Below, piece by piece: positions 20,795-28,966 of a DNA stretch of 64,000 bases. The notes beneath the pieces are model-generated. The model saw nothing but the letters and a program-made list of their open reading frames with translations, was not told where the DNA came from and did no database searches. Origin of the DNA: a virus. Numbering within the stretch: position 1 is the first letter of the stretch; the number at the start of each line of letters is the position of its first letter. The DNA is taken from the IMG/VR virus record IMGVR_UViG_3300045131_002907, positions 1 to 64,000 of that record; one strand, written 5' to 3'. The translations under genes and the position numbers were made by a program.

Positions 20795-21612
20795 TGTCCC
20801 CCCAAATCCCATTGAATCAGCTGACCCCTGAAGAGATCGAAAGTCTCGAGGCCGCCGGCAAACTGACCCCCACGGGAGCCCAGGTTCCTCAGGCGTCGCC
20901 ACAACCCGTAGCGGTGCCCACAGGGGGAACCAAGAAGGCGGTACCCGCACCAGAGCCCACCCTGGATGTCGTCAAGCGTGCCGAGGCCAGAATCAAAGCA
21001 CAGACGGCCCTCGAGGGTTCCAGCTATGAGGTCAAGGATGCCGATGGCAAAACGGTTCTGAAACAAGGTGAAGTCCAAGAAGTGAAGCCAGTGGAACCCG
21101 TTGAAGCCGAGGTCGACAAGGTCGACAAGGCGGCGTTCCTCGCCCATGTCCTCGGTGCCCCTCGATTCCAGAAAGCATACACTTTCTTCGGAGACACCCT
21201 AACCGTTGTTTTCCAAACCCGAACTGCTGCCGAAGACGAGGCGTGTTCCCGCCAGGCATTCTATGATGAGGAAATCGATGGTTCATTTGGGACCACGGGA
21301 TCCGAGCTCAGGAATCACCTGAGAGTCCAGCGCTACTACGACTACCAGTTCGCGATCTCCTTGCACAGCATCCATCTCAAGGGGTCGACGCCTCGTGTCT
21401 TTGATGTCATGAAGACGCGGCCACCCGAAGACGTCAAGGGGATCCCGGGCCATACTCCTTTGCGGTATGCCCGACTCGCCTTACTGGATGAGCTCTCGAA
21501 TCCATTGAAGGCCACGCTGCGGGCTTCGCACTCCGGTTTTGAGTCCTTGGTCTACAGGCTCATCGCACAGGCCGAATCCCCGGATTTTTGGAAAGCCGAT
21601 TCCGCTACCTAA
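20794..21612 (+). CDS. Probable tail assembly chaperone, upstream partner
   Basis: This 272-residue protein has a disordered Pro/Val-rich N-terminal 110 residues and a folded C-terminal domain (YYDYQFAISLHSIHLKG). Its place before the tape-measure candidate, together with a second short gene starting at its stop, matches the two-gene tail chaperone arrangement of many phages. In those the second product is made as a -1 frameshift fusion. Here the -1 frame is open from 21543, giving a 70-bp window for slippage. Confidence 0.5.
   Translation: MSPQIPLNQLTPEEIESLEAAGKLTPTGAQVPQASPQPVAVPTGGTKKAVPAPEPTLDVVKRAEARIKAQTALEGSSYEVKDADGKTVLKQGEVQEVKPVEPVEAEVDKVDKAAFLAHVLGAPRFQKAYTFFGDTLTVVFQTRTAAEDEACSRQAFYDEEIDGSFGTTGSELRNHLRVQRYYDYQFAISLHSIHLKGSTPRVFDVMKTRPPEDVKGIPGHTPLRYARLALLDELSNPLKATLRASHSGFESLVYRLIAQAESPDFWKADSAT
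21585..21591 (+). other. Possible -1 frameshift site
   Basis: T TTT TGG is read as codons TTT and TGG of the upstream gene. Slipping back one base would keep TTT in the P site and place the ribosome in the frame of the downstream gene, which has no stop from 21543 onward. It is not a textbook X XXY YYZ heptamer, since the second codon pairs poorly after the slip. Confidence 0.3.
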
Positions 21613-21983
21613 TGGTTCACGCCTGCGGGGCCGGCTTCGTAGATTTCAAGTCATGGCGGGGTACACACAAGGAATGGCTGGGCCTGCGATTCAGGCTCCA
21701 GGCATTTGAGCGCACGCTCACCAACAAGATAAGTGAGATCGACACCCTGCGGCAAATCGCGGTGATGTCGATACATACGGATACGAGTCCCGATACCCTC
21801 CAGGAATACGCGATAAAAGGGGTCGAGGGGTTCAGGGGAACCCTGATGCCTTGGTATCGTCTGGGATCTCAACAGAATGCGCATGAACCAATCGACGACA
21901 TCGTGGATTGGTACCTCACGTTCCGACCCGACCTCATTGAGAAAGCCCTGAAAGATGGAAACCACCGGTCCACTCAGTCCTGA
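21612..21983 (+). CDS. Probable tail assembly chaperone, downstream partner
   Basis: The ATG at 21612 overlaps the preceding TAA by one base, giving 123 residues. The frame is also open upstream to 21543, so it could be expressed as a fusion with the preceding protein. The product is mostly helical (KEWLGLRFRLQAFERTLTNK), of the size of second tail-chaperone domains, and lies directly before the tape-measure candidate. No independent ribosome site is obvious, which favours coupling or frameshift. Confidence 0.5.
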   Translation: MVHACGAGFVDFKSWRGTHKEWLGLRFRLQAFERTLTNKISEIDTLRQIAVMSIHTDTSPDTLQEYAIKGVEGFRGTLMPWYRLGSQQNAHEPIDDIVDWYLTFRPDLIEKALKDGNHRSTQS

Positions 21984-24417
21984 GATGCTACAGGTGCTCA
22001 TGCGTTCCATGCAGAGCCAGGTGAACCCGAGCTTCATGCAGAATCCGGGGTCTGCATCGGGGGCCTATCAACCAAGATTCACGGCCCCCGACATCTCGAC
22101 GTCACAAGGCTTCAGTTTAGCCCAGACGTTTGGTCGTTTCGGTGAAGGCCCCGGTATGGCGGGCATGGCTGCGGACATGCTACTCCCCATGTTCTTCAAG
22201 TCTCAGGGGGGAGATGGCCTCGATTGGCAAAACTTTGTAAATCGTATGAGCCTAGCACGGGGTGTCGCTAACCCAATACGTGAAGTCCAAGCCAGGGAGT
22301 ACGCTAGGGTCAGGGCCAGTCTGGGTAATCAGGACTTGGGCAGGGCTGCGGTCAGTGCGCTAGGGATAGATCCTCAAGGCATGTTTGCCAGCACACTGAT
22401 GTCCAGTGCACCCGTGCTAGATCAACTCACAGATGGGCTGGTCTCTGACGCCGCACGCCTTATTGACCCCAATTTAATGACTACGCGTGGCAGTGACGCC
22501 CTGATGAATGCACAACGCAGTCGAAATACGATGTATCGGCTTGATAGCGCAATGGTAGGTCATCTCAAAAATACTCTACAGGAGAGGTCCAGACTTAATA
22601 CCCGTGGTGAACACTACGGAAACGTGGGTGGCGATCCCAACGATTTCAAGCTCCGGGATAACGTGTTGACGTCTGGAATGAATCTTGACGATTTCTCTGC
22701 GGTCATGGCCGCCGCCGTGGACCTCAACGCGCTGGACTACTCGGGTAGTCTAGGCGGGGACAAGCTCGATGAAAAAGCAAAGGCAGCTTTAGAAGAACGC
22801 GTAGGTAAGGGCAAATATACATCGGAGCAACTGGCTGCGGAGAAGAAGGCTATACGCCTCGCCGGTGCCACCGTGCAAGGAGGCTCCAATTTGTCACGTG
22901 TGGTTGCCACTCTGGGGTCCACACTTGGTGAGGGCATGGCAGTAGGTGAACGTGCAAATCTCGCTGCGCAACTTGGAATGGTCCCTGGCAGTAGCGCGGA
23001 AGCCTCCAACTTTCAAGACATCTTACGAAACCTGAAGGCGCTCGGAGACGCCGCAGGAATGACATCAAAACAGATGTTAGATGCAGGTACCGCAATCACT
23101 CGTCAGTACGGTGGAAACCTGCTGTTTAACACTGCTGCAGCATCGATGGCACAAACTACTATACGCCTAACCGGCCAGTCGTTAAATGATTCAGGGATAC
23201 GTGGAGGGGCGTCTGCGCTGGAAGAAGCTGGAAGTCGGCTGGCCACAGAGACCGTGCAGTCAGGGAGTTCTGATCTCACGCGTGCAATGGTGTATGGGTA
23301 TGCGTCACCAGAGCATCGCAAAGTGATCAAGGCAGCACTTCAGGACCCCCAAAACGGGGGTAGGATGATCATGGACTATCTGCGGACCCCTGAGGGGATG
23401 GGGCTCATAGCTGGTTCCCGCAATTTAACAGGCTCAATGGTAAATGATGGCATAAACACACTCAGAGCTATGGGGCATGATGTCAATTCGACTGCGTCCG
23501 ACGCTATATCAGCAGGCTACGTTGAAAATCTCAAGCGTTCCAGTCATGTCACACACGAAGGCAAGAAAATTGATCTGGTGGGTCTCTATACCAAGTTCGT
23601 TGGTATGGATCTCCCGACTTCGGAGGCACTGTGGTCTCTTGGAACCAATGCTGTGCAAACCGACGAGGCGGAGGAGAAGTTTAATAAACTCGCGAAGCAG
23701 ACCGGGCTGAATCTCACGCGCCCCCAATTATTGGCGGCTATGGTAAGTGGCGAGCAACAGTTAAGTAGCGCGGTATTCCGTTACAACGCCGCGAGAGGTA
23801 AAAGGGATCGCAAGCCGGAGCAAGAAGAAGCTGTTATCAAACAGCAGATAGCTGAGTTGGTGACTGGTACGCTGAACCAAGCCGGAGTGGGTGGGGTACT
23901 CGACCAGGTGAGAGGTGGTAAATTTGATCCCATGAAAGGGGAAAACTGGAAGGCGCTTTTGGACAAATCAAACCTCGCGCTACCCGCTGACCGTGCAAAT
24001 TTCTTAACCACGTTAGAGGGTGCTGACAGGAATCGGCTAGATCAATCGAAATCCATACTTGTCGATTTTGTAGCTGCCAGAGATGCCATGTCAGCTGCAA
24101 ATGGCAACCCTGATAAGATAACATCGCTGGCACCTGCACTCGAGAAAGCCGCCGCAAGAGTGAGGAGTGAGCTCGGATTCGAGCCTATAACTGGTTTGAG
24201 TGGACTTGGGAAACCAGGCGGCGGGGCGCAGCCTGTTTCCGGGAATGAGAAGAAGGAGAAGAAGGAGAATTATGAGATAGCGATAACTGTGCACGTTGAA
24301 GCCTCAAAACTTATAGATACATATTTGACAGCGAGTGAAACCCCCTCCGCTAATAGGGCTGATTTTACAAGTGGGTTGAATAGTGCGCGTCTTACACTAA
24401 GGCCGGGGGAGAGGTGA
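21955..24417 (+). CDS. Tape measure protein candidate
   Basis: This 820-residue protein is largely helical and Ala/Gly/Leu/Asn-rich, with GLAGMA-type segments near residue 65 and a long run of amphipathic helices. It is the longest protein after the chaperone pair, the usual place of the tape measure that sets tail length. It is short for a typical myovirus tape measure and has no clear membrane helix, so another internal tail protein is possible. ATG 21955 overlaps the previous gene by 29 bp; ATG 21985 is an alternative. Its GC content is lower than that of flanking genes. Confidence 0.5.
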   Translation: METTGPLSPEMLQVLMRSMQSQVNPSFMQNPGSASGAYQPRFTAPDISTSQGFSLAQTFGRFGEGPGMAGMAADMLLPMFFKSQGGDGLDWQNFVNRMSLARGVANPIREVQAREYARVRASLGNQDLGRAAVSALGIDPQGMFASTLMSSAPVLDQLTDGLVSDAARLIDPNLMTTRGSDALMNAQRSRNTMYRLDSAMVGHLKNTLQERSRLNTRGEHYGNVGGDPNDFKLRDNVLTSGMNLDDFSAVMAAAVDLNALDYSGSLGGDKLDEKAKAALEERVGKGKYTSEQLAAEKKAIRLAGATVQGGSNLSRVVATLGSTLGEGMAVGERANLAAQLGMVPGSSAEASNFQDILRNLKALGDAAGMTSKQMLDAGTAITRQYGGNLLFNTAAASMAQTTIRLTGQSLNDSGIRGGASALEEAGSRLATETVQSGSSDLTRAMVYGYASPEHRKVIKAALQDPQNGGRMIMDYLRTPEGMGLIAGSRNLTGSMVNDGINTLRAMGHDVNSTASDAISAGYVENLKRSSHVTHEGKKIDLVGLYTKFVGMDLPTSEALWSLGTNAVQTDEAEEKFNKLAKQTGLNLTRPQLLAAMVSGEQQLSSAVFRYNAARGKRDRKPEQEEAVIKQQIAELVTGTLNQAGVGGVLDQVRGGKFDPMKGENWKALLDKSNLALPADRANFLTTLEGADRNRLDQSKSILVDFVAARDAMSAANGNPDKITSLAPALEKAAARVRSELGFEPITGLSGLGKPGGGAQPVSGNEKKEKKENYEIAITVHVEASKLIDTYLTASETPSANRADFTSGLNSARLTLRPGER

Positions 24418-24422
24418 TACTA

Positions 24423-24908
24423 ATGGCAAAGGGAACCGCAATCTTTTCTTCTATGCCTGGGCGAATCATCGCCATCGATGCAGACGCCGAGGCACAGACC
24501 TTCAATCTCAGGATTGAAGGTGATGCCACGTCAGGTGGCAATTTCGAGAACTCTGGCTTCGTGACCACTGTTGAGCTCAGGGAGAAAGTGCTGGCGCAAT
24601 TCCAGACTACGCTGGACAAATCATTGTTCGCTATCCCATTTGGGGATGATGTCGGAATGATGAGTGTAGGGCTAGTCCATGGTAAGGTCTGCGGTATCAA
24701 CGGTGCAGAGAGCAGGGATACCGTGAAGTCCATTCAGGCCTGGTATGGCGCCAACAAGTTTCAAAACAGAAGGCTGAACCCGCTCATCCTCGCCATTGGA
24801 GAGAACATCTACGCGGGGTACCTCCTTGAGTTCGCCATGAACGCGCAGGGACACGATGGTACCGTGGTGCGAAGTCAGCTCCAATTCGCAGCATGGAGTA
24901 AGACATGA
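24423..24908 (+). CDS. Small tail/baseplate protein
   Basis: This 161-residue protein starts at ATG 24423, after GGGGGAGAGGTGAT. An in-frame GTG nine bases upstream is less likely. It is beta-rich in the first half and contains a VELREKVLAQFQTTLDKS helix. No family is recognised. It is coupled to the next gene by an ATGA overlap and lies between the tape-measure candidate and the hub-like gene, so a baseplate or tail-tip role is probable. Confidence 0.5.
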   Translation: MAKGTAIFSSMPGRIIAIDADAEAQTFNLRIEGDATSGGNFENSGFVTTVELREKVLAQFQTTLDKSLFAIPFGDDVGMMSVGLVHGKVCGINGAESRDTVKSIQAWYGANKFQNRRLNPLILAIGENIYAGYLLEFAMNAQGHDGTVVRSQLQFAAWSKT

Positions 24909-25621
24909 TAAATGACTTCCTGGCCAGGCTTGATAACATCGCGGGTTCCCCAGGGGACATCGTGTGGCCAAAGTTTACTCCACGCGTCCTAGGTGATGTG
25001 GAGGGCGCGGTAAGAAACGTAATTATAGGCTCCAACATTGGCAGGCGTGAGCACTTCCTGCGATGCGTTCAGCTCACTTACGGGCTCATGAACTCCCCAC
25101 TGTCTGAAGTCATCGTGGCAAGAGATCCACGGGTAACCTATACAGTGGATACCCTGCGTGCGCTATTTGAGGTCAGTGCAGGAATTGTCACCTCACGTGG
25201 CGTCGCCCCTGTACCCACTCTAGTTTTCGGAACATCTATACGTACCCCTGATATTGGCTCCTGGTTCATTGAGACCATTGCGGTGGGTACGGGTACCGCG
25301 GAGATCAGGATAACTGATGATCGTGGGCGGCAGTCGACCTCTGCATTCACGTACACCGACCGATCGCCGGTGATAGACCTCCCAGATCAGGGCGGGGTGA
25401 TCACCTTCTATGGTACTCAATTTCACCTCCACGACTCGTGGACCCTGACTCGCCAAGTCATCACGACCCCATGGCTCTACCAGGCAGTGTCGCGCCTTCA
25501 GACCGTCGAGACTTCATTGTTGGCGCTGATGTCACCTCGCATTGGCAAAATCTACCGGGCGGCTCCGCTAAGCCTCGACAAGTTGGCGGCAGCAGTGGCA
25601 ACTCTAGGAGGTGCTGAGTGA
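24905..25621 (+). CDS. Baseplate-region protein of unknown function
   Basis: This 238-residue protein is mostly beta strand with turns (GSWFIETIAVGTGTAEIRIT, VITFYGTQFHLHDSW). It has no motif that I recognise. It overlaps its upstream neighbour by ATGA and its downstream neighbour by GTGA, so the three genes are made together. LysM-type or gp53-type adaptor roles are possible for proteins in this place but I see no direct evidence. Confidence 0.45.
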   Translation: MINDFLARLDNIAGSPGDIVWPKFTPRVLGDVEGAVRNVIIGSNIGRREHFLRCVQLTYGLMNSPLSEVIVARDPRVTYTVDTLRALFEVSAGIVTSRGVAPVPTLVFGTSIRTPDIGSWFIETIAVGTGTAEIRITDDRGRQSTSAFTYTDRSPVIDLPDQGGVITFYGTQFHLHDSWTLTRQVITTPWLYQAVSRLQTVETSLLALMSPRIGKIYRAAPLSLDKLAAAVATLGGAE

Positions 25622-27453
25622 CCGACCTTACCCAGTACATGCGCCAGGGAAATCTCCCAACTGTACCCACCCCGTTTTCGGCGTGGGTGACCATCAACGG
25701 GGAATCCTATGCTGCCGTGAAAATCGTTGTGAGGTACTCTCGCATCGAAACCAGGGCAGTCGTTGATCTCGCAGTAGGAACCAACGCCAGGAAACCAGGG
25801 AGAACTAAGGGGATCAAGGCCATCCCGGCTAATTTTGTATTTGTTAAGGGAGTCCCAGCCAAAGTTGTCATCAGAATTGATTCTGATGTACACTCACTTC
25901 ATGGTCCACGCGGCGCACCAGACAAACTATTAAAAGCAGGTGACCACGATTTAATAACAGGTATAATCGACGATGGGGGCCCCAGTGATCTTGCCAACGG
26001 AAAGTTTAACTTACGCGTCGTGATCGTGTCACGACTGCTGTACCTGGCCACGGGTGCACTGCATTTCTCGAATACAACATCGGCGTATCTGCGAGACGAT
26101 GAGCTCGTGGAGACAACCAATAATAAATACGCTGGATCAATAAATCTCAACATATTTCAACGAGATTTCTGGGAGGGGATCGCAGAAGCGTTTTCGTATA
26201 TCCTCAAGCACCAAGCCAAAGACACATTCGGGATACAGAATAAGTATGTTGAGTTTCTAGCAGATGTGTCTGATGGTGGTAGCAAAGAGGGTGCAGAGGC
26301 CGTGCAGAGTTATCGGGCGAAGCCTGGAACAGTGGCAGCACAGAATGCTTTAGATTTGATTCAGGGAAAATTACAAGGTGGGATCTTTAGCTCAGACATG
26401 GCTCAAGTCATATGGGGTTACTTGAGTGTCGAGTTTCATAAAGACCTTGTTCGGCAGAGTATGTTAGCAAAAGTGCAGGCACTGGCAGATGACTTCTTTT
26501 TCGCCATAGTCGAACATGGCAACGGGATTGGCGTGGTGCCCTACACCCCATTTGCACCCACTGATATGCACAAGTCACTGTGGCCATCCACTGTGATAAG
26601 GGCAAGTTGGATTACGCAGAGTACATCGGTTGTCGCCGGATTAGTGTTTATTGATAACCCTAATGGGCCCCACGGTATAGCTGGGTCAGATAGCAAGTCA
26701 GTTACTATCCTTGGTGGGTTTAAGCGAAAAGGTGTCATCCAGGCAAAGAACACTATTGATCCGAACGGTAACTCAGTGGGGCTATTCACCACCCTTCCAG
26801 CTCCGGCATGGCTCAAGAGCCCTAAGATTGGAAACGTCACTAATGCAGATTTCCGGTACTATGGGGATCCCTACGCCAGGGAGATCGCACTGCGGCAGAC
26901 CTACATGGGGAGACTTCTCGCCGTGGACTGCCCACTGCGTATGGACATCGGGCTATGCACCCCAGTCAAACTGGTCTACCCAACTATTGCGGGGACCCCG
27001 ATCGACGAGGCCACATCGATGTACGGAGCCGTCGAAGGCATTACGCTGATCCTTGATGCAGCTGCAAAACAAGCTGGAACCCAGTTGGAGATCATGTATG
27101 TTAGGTCAAAGCAGCACCAAGACGCCGATGTCGAAGCAACCCGATTTACTAGATCTCCTGATGGAAAAAAGGGCGTCGCCTTTCAGCATCCGCTATGGGC
27201 CGAAGCCTACCGAGGACGACGACTCGACGAGCACCCCGTCGCAGGGGGAACCAGCACTCCAACAACCACAATCGCATCAACTCCAACCAAGCCGAAACAC
27301 AGTTCAAACTTCGACAGCGCGAAATACAGTTCAGACTTCATCAGCGTCGGCACAGCCCCCAAGGGCTCCGCAAAGGGGACAGGAGAAGCCACAGTCGTCA
27401 CCACAGAACGTGTGGAGTTCGTCCCGGACAACACCCCAGAAAACCTGGCATGA
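25618..27453 (+). CDS. Baseplate hub-like protein with disordered C-tail
   Basis: This 611-residue protein starts at GTG 25618 in a GTGA overlap. The N-terminal part begins with WVTINGESYAAVKIVVRYSR followed by RAVVDLAV, like the first barrel of gp27/late-control-D hubs. The middle is mixed alpha/beta. The last about 100 residues are Thr/Ser/Lys-rich and disordered, with a short repeat (SSNFDSAKYSSDF). Bases 27128-27453 also encode the N-terminus of the next gene in another frame. Hub identity is inferred from position and N-terminal pattern. Confidence 0.45.
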   Translation: MTDLTQYMRQGNLPTVPTPFSAWVTINGESYAAVKIVVRYSRIETRAVVDLAVGTNARKPGRTKGIKAIPANFVFVKGVPAKVVIRIDSDVHSLHGPRGAPDKLLKAGDHDLITGIIDDGGPSDLANGKFNLRVVIVSRLLYLATGALHFSNTTSAYLRDDELVETTNNKYAGSINLNIFQRDFWEGIAEAFSYILKHQAKDTFGIQNKYVEFLADVSDGGSKEGAEAVQSYRAKPGTVAAQNALDLIQGKLQGGIFSSDMAQVIWGYLSVEFHKDLVRQSMLAKVQALADDFFFAIVEHGNGIGVVPYTPFAPTDMHKSLWPSTVIRASWITQSTSVVAGLVFIDNPNGPHGIAGSDSKSVTILGGFKRKGVIQAKNTIDPNGNSVGLFTTLPAPAWLKSPKIGNVTNADFRYYGDPYAREIALRQTYMGRLLAVDCPLRMDIGLCTPVKLVYPTIAGTPIDEATSMYGAVEGITLILDAAAKQAGTQLEIMYVRSKQHQDADVEATRFTRSPDGKKGVAFQHPLWAEAYRGRRLDEHPVAGGTSTPTTTIASTPTKPKHSSNFDSAKYSSDFISVGTAPKGSAKGTGEATVVTTERVEFVPDNTPENLA

Positions 27454-28147
27454 CAGCTTCACGGCTTATCAGGGTGACCCCAGGCCGGAGAATCTCAGAG
27501 CAGTGGTCAATACCCTGCAGCCCACGATTCAGAAGGCGCTGACGAGCTTTGCCCCCGTACAGACCCCTGTGGTCGCCCATAGGGCCAGGCTCATCGCTGC
27601 AGAGGCCGTGAAGTCCTTTAACCCCAATGTGGGCGTCGATCTCAAGACCCACGTGTTCCGGCAGCTCCAGAGGCTCCAGCACGAGGGTCCCAAGATCACG
27701 GACCCCTTACCGATGCCGGAGCGCATGCGGAAGGACAGCCGGGCTCTCATCGATGCGATCTCCCGAGCCGGCGATGTCGTCGGCACCGAGGTCAGCGATG
27801 AACGCCTCGCCGAGATCACGGGGATCCCGGTGAAGCGAATCACCAAGGTTCGTGGTCTCATGCGCAAGGGGATCTCGTCTTCTGCATACGAAGATGGTCT
27901 CGGTGATGATGACGATGATACCCCAGAGATCGCGACATCATCCACGGATCCCTACGATGAATGGGTTGATGCGACTTACCACGACCTCGATGAAATCGAT
28001 AAGGTGATTCTAGCGTATCGTACCGGTTACCGTGGGGCCCCCAAGCTCTCCAATGGAGCCATTGCGAAACGCCTCAAGCTCACCCCTGGTGCGGTGTCTC
28101 AACGCGCCACCAGGATCCAGGAAAGGTTGGATGCTTTCCATGGCTGA
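27128..28147 (+). CDS. Sigma-70-like protein embedded in the tail operon
   Basis: This is a 339-residue protein from ATG 27128 (MSKQPDLLDLLMEKR). Residues about 25-105 are Gln/Ser/Pro-rich. About 120-185 resembles sigma region 2 (ARLIAAEAVKSFNPNVGVDL). About 194-250 resembles region 3 (MPERMRKDSRALIDAI, then SDERLAEITGIPVKRI). About 287-335 is a region-4-like helix-turn-helix (DEIDKVILAYRTGYRG, LSNGAIAKRLKLTPGAVSQR). It could direct host RNA polymerase to phage promoters, as sigma-like phage factors do. The first 326 bp overlap the end of the preceding gene out of frame. An in-frame start further upstream (27053) is less likely. Confidence 0.6.
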   Translation: MSKQPDLLDLLMEKRASPFSIRYGPKPTEDDDSTSTPSQGEPALQQPQSHQLQPSRNTVQTSTARNTVQTSSASAQPPRAPQRGQEKPQSSPQNVWSSSRTTPQKTWHDSFTAYQGDPRPENLRAVVNTLQPTIQKALTSFAPVQTPVVAHRARLIAAEAVKSFNPNVGVDLKTHVFRQLQRLQHEGPKITDPLPMPERMRKDSRALIDAISRAGDVVGTEVSDERLAEITGIPVKRITKVRGLMRKGISSSAYEDGLGDDDDDTPEIATSSTDPYDEWVDATYHDLDEIDKVILAYRTGYRGAPKLSNGAIAKRLKLTPGAVSQRATRIQERLDAFHG

Positions 28148-28562
28148 ACCCAAGATTCGTGGTATCCATAAGGACTTCGAGGCCTGGATGTCCCAGCGGC
28201 GGGAGTTCCTGGAGGCCACACGTCAAGGCCTCAACAACGGGGATTTTGCATCCCCACTTGAGCTGGATCCCAGCAAGGACCCCGATCCCGCTGGTATCCA
28301 AGCCGAGATCTGGGAGATCTATACGGTGCTTGGACAAGGCACCAAAATTGACTACCCCTTGGGGGCATACCCCCAGCTCTATCTCCTCGAGGCCGCGAAG
28401 AGAACTGCAGCAGTGGTCAGGGTGTCCAGGGCCGATGCCCTTGCGAGACTCCTGGGTGAGCTCGAAGATGGTACCCGTAGGGATCTCCAACTCGAAACTC
28501 TCGTACTCAACAACGATGTCCCCGAGGGCATCCCACCGAAGACTGAAGAAGCCACGGTATGA
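28140..28562 (+). CDS. Small helical protein between sigma-like and baseplate genes
   Basis: This 140-residue protein starts at ATG 28140 (MAEPKIRGIHKDFEAW), overlapping the previous gene by 8 bp. An in-frame ATG at 28131 is an alternative, closer to GGAAAGG. It is acidic and helical, with a YPLGAYPQLYLLEAAKRTAA stretch. No family is recognised. It ends in an ATGA overlap with the gp25-like gene, so it is part of the baseplate operon. Confidence 0.5.
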   Translation: MAEPKIRGIHKDFEAWMSQRREFLEATRQGLNNGDFASPLELDPSKDPDPAGIQAEIWEIYTVLGQGTKIDYPLGAYPQLYLLEAAKRTAAVVRVSRADALARLLGELEDGTRRDLQLETLVLNNDVPEGIPPKTEEATV

Positions 28563-28966
28563 CCACGGATCTCGCCATTTTCAGAGAACAGGGTGCGGCT
28601 ACCCAGGTGGCCTGGGCATCCCCGGGGCGCGTTCTCGAAAACTCGCCTAAGCTGATTACCCGCTTTGCTTCCATCTTCTTCTCCGACTTCAATGCCACCC
28701 GAGATCGCGGCACCGACTTCCCGCGGCTGTATCGCACTGGCCGCTTGCTCACCACGGCTAAACTACGTCAGCAATTCGCGCTGGCGGCATCTGAGGTCAT
28801 CAGGCAGCTCGGGGATCAATCCGGGTACCCAGATCATGAACAGATCGTCCGTGCAGTTCTCGAGTCAGCCACTGTCAACCCAGATTATACGACGAAGCTG
28901 GTTGTCAGACTTGTGACGCAAAACGGTGATGTCGTCATCACGTTCCCCCTTGAGAGAGTCCCATGA
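28559..28966 (+). CDS. gp25-like baseplate wedge protein
   Basis: This 135-residue protein lies directly before baseplate J, where gp25/gpW-type wedge proteins are found. It has the expected size. It shows an FFSDFNATRDRGTDFPRLYR segment, a helix (QQFALAASEVIRQLGD), and paired strands at the end (TKLVVRLVTQNGDVVITFPL). In T4, gp25 links the wedge to the sheath. It overlaps both neighbours by 4 bp. Confidence 0.55.
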   Translation: MTTDLAIFREQGAATQVAWASPGRVLENSPKLITRFASIFFSDFNATRDRGTDFPRLYRTGRLLTTAKLRQQFALAASEVIRQLGDQSGYPDHEQIVRAVLESATVNPDYTTKLVVRLVTQNGDVVITFPLERVP

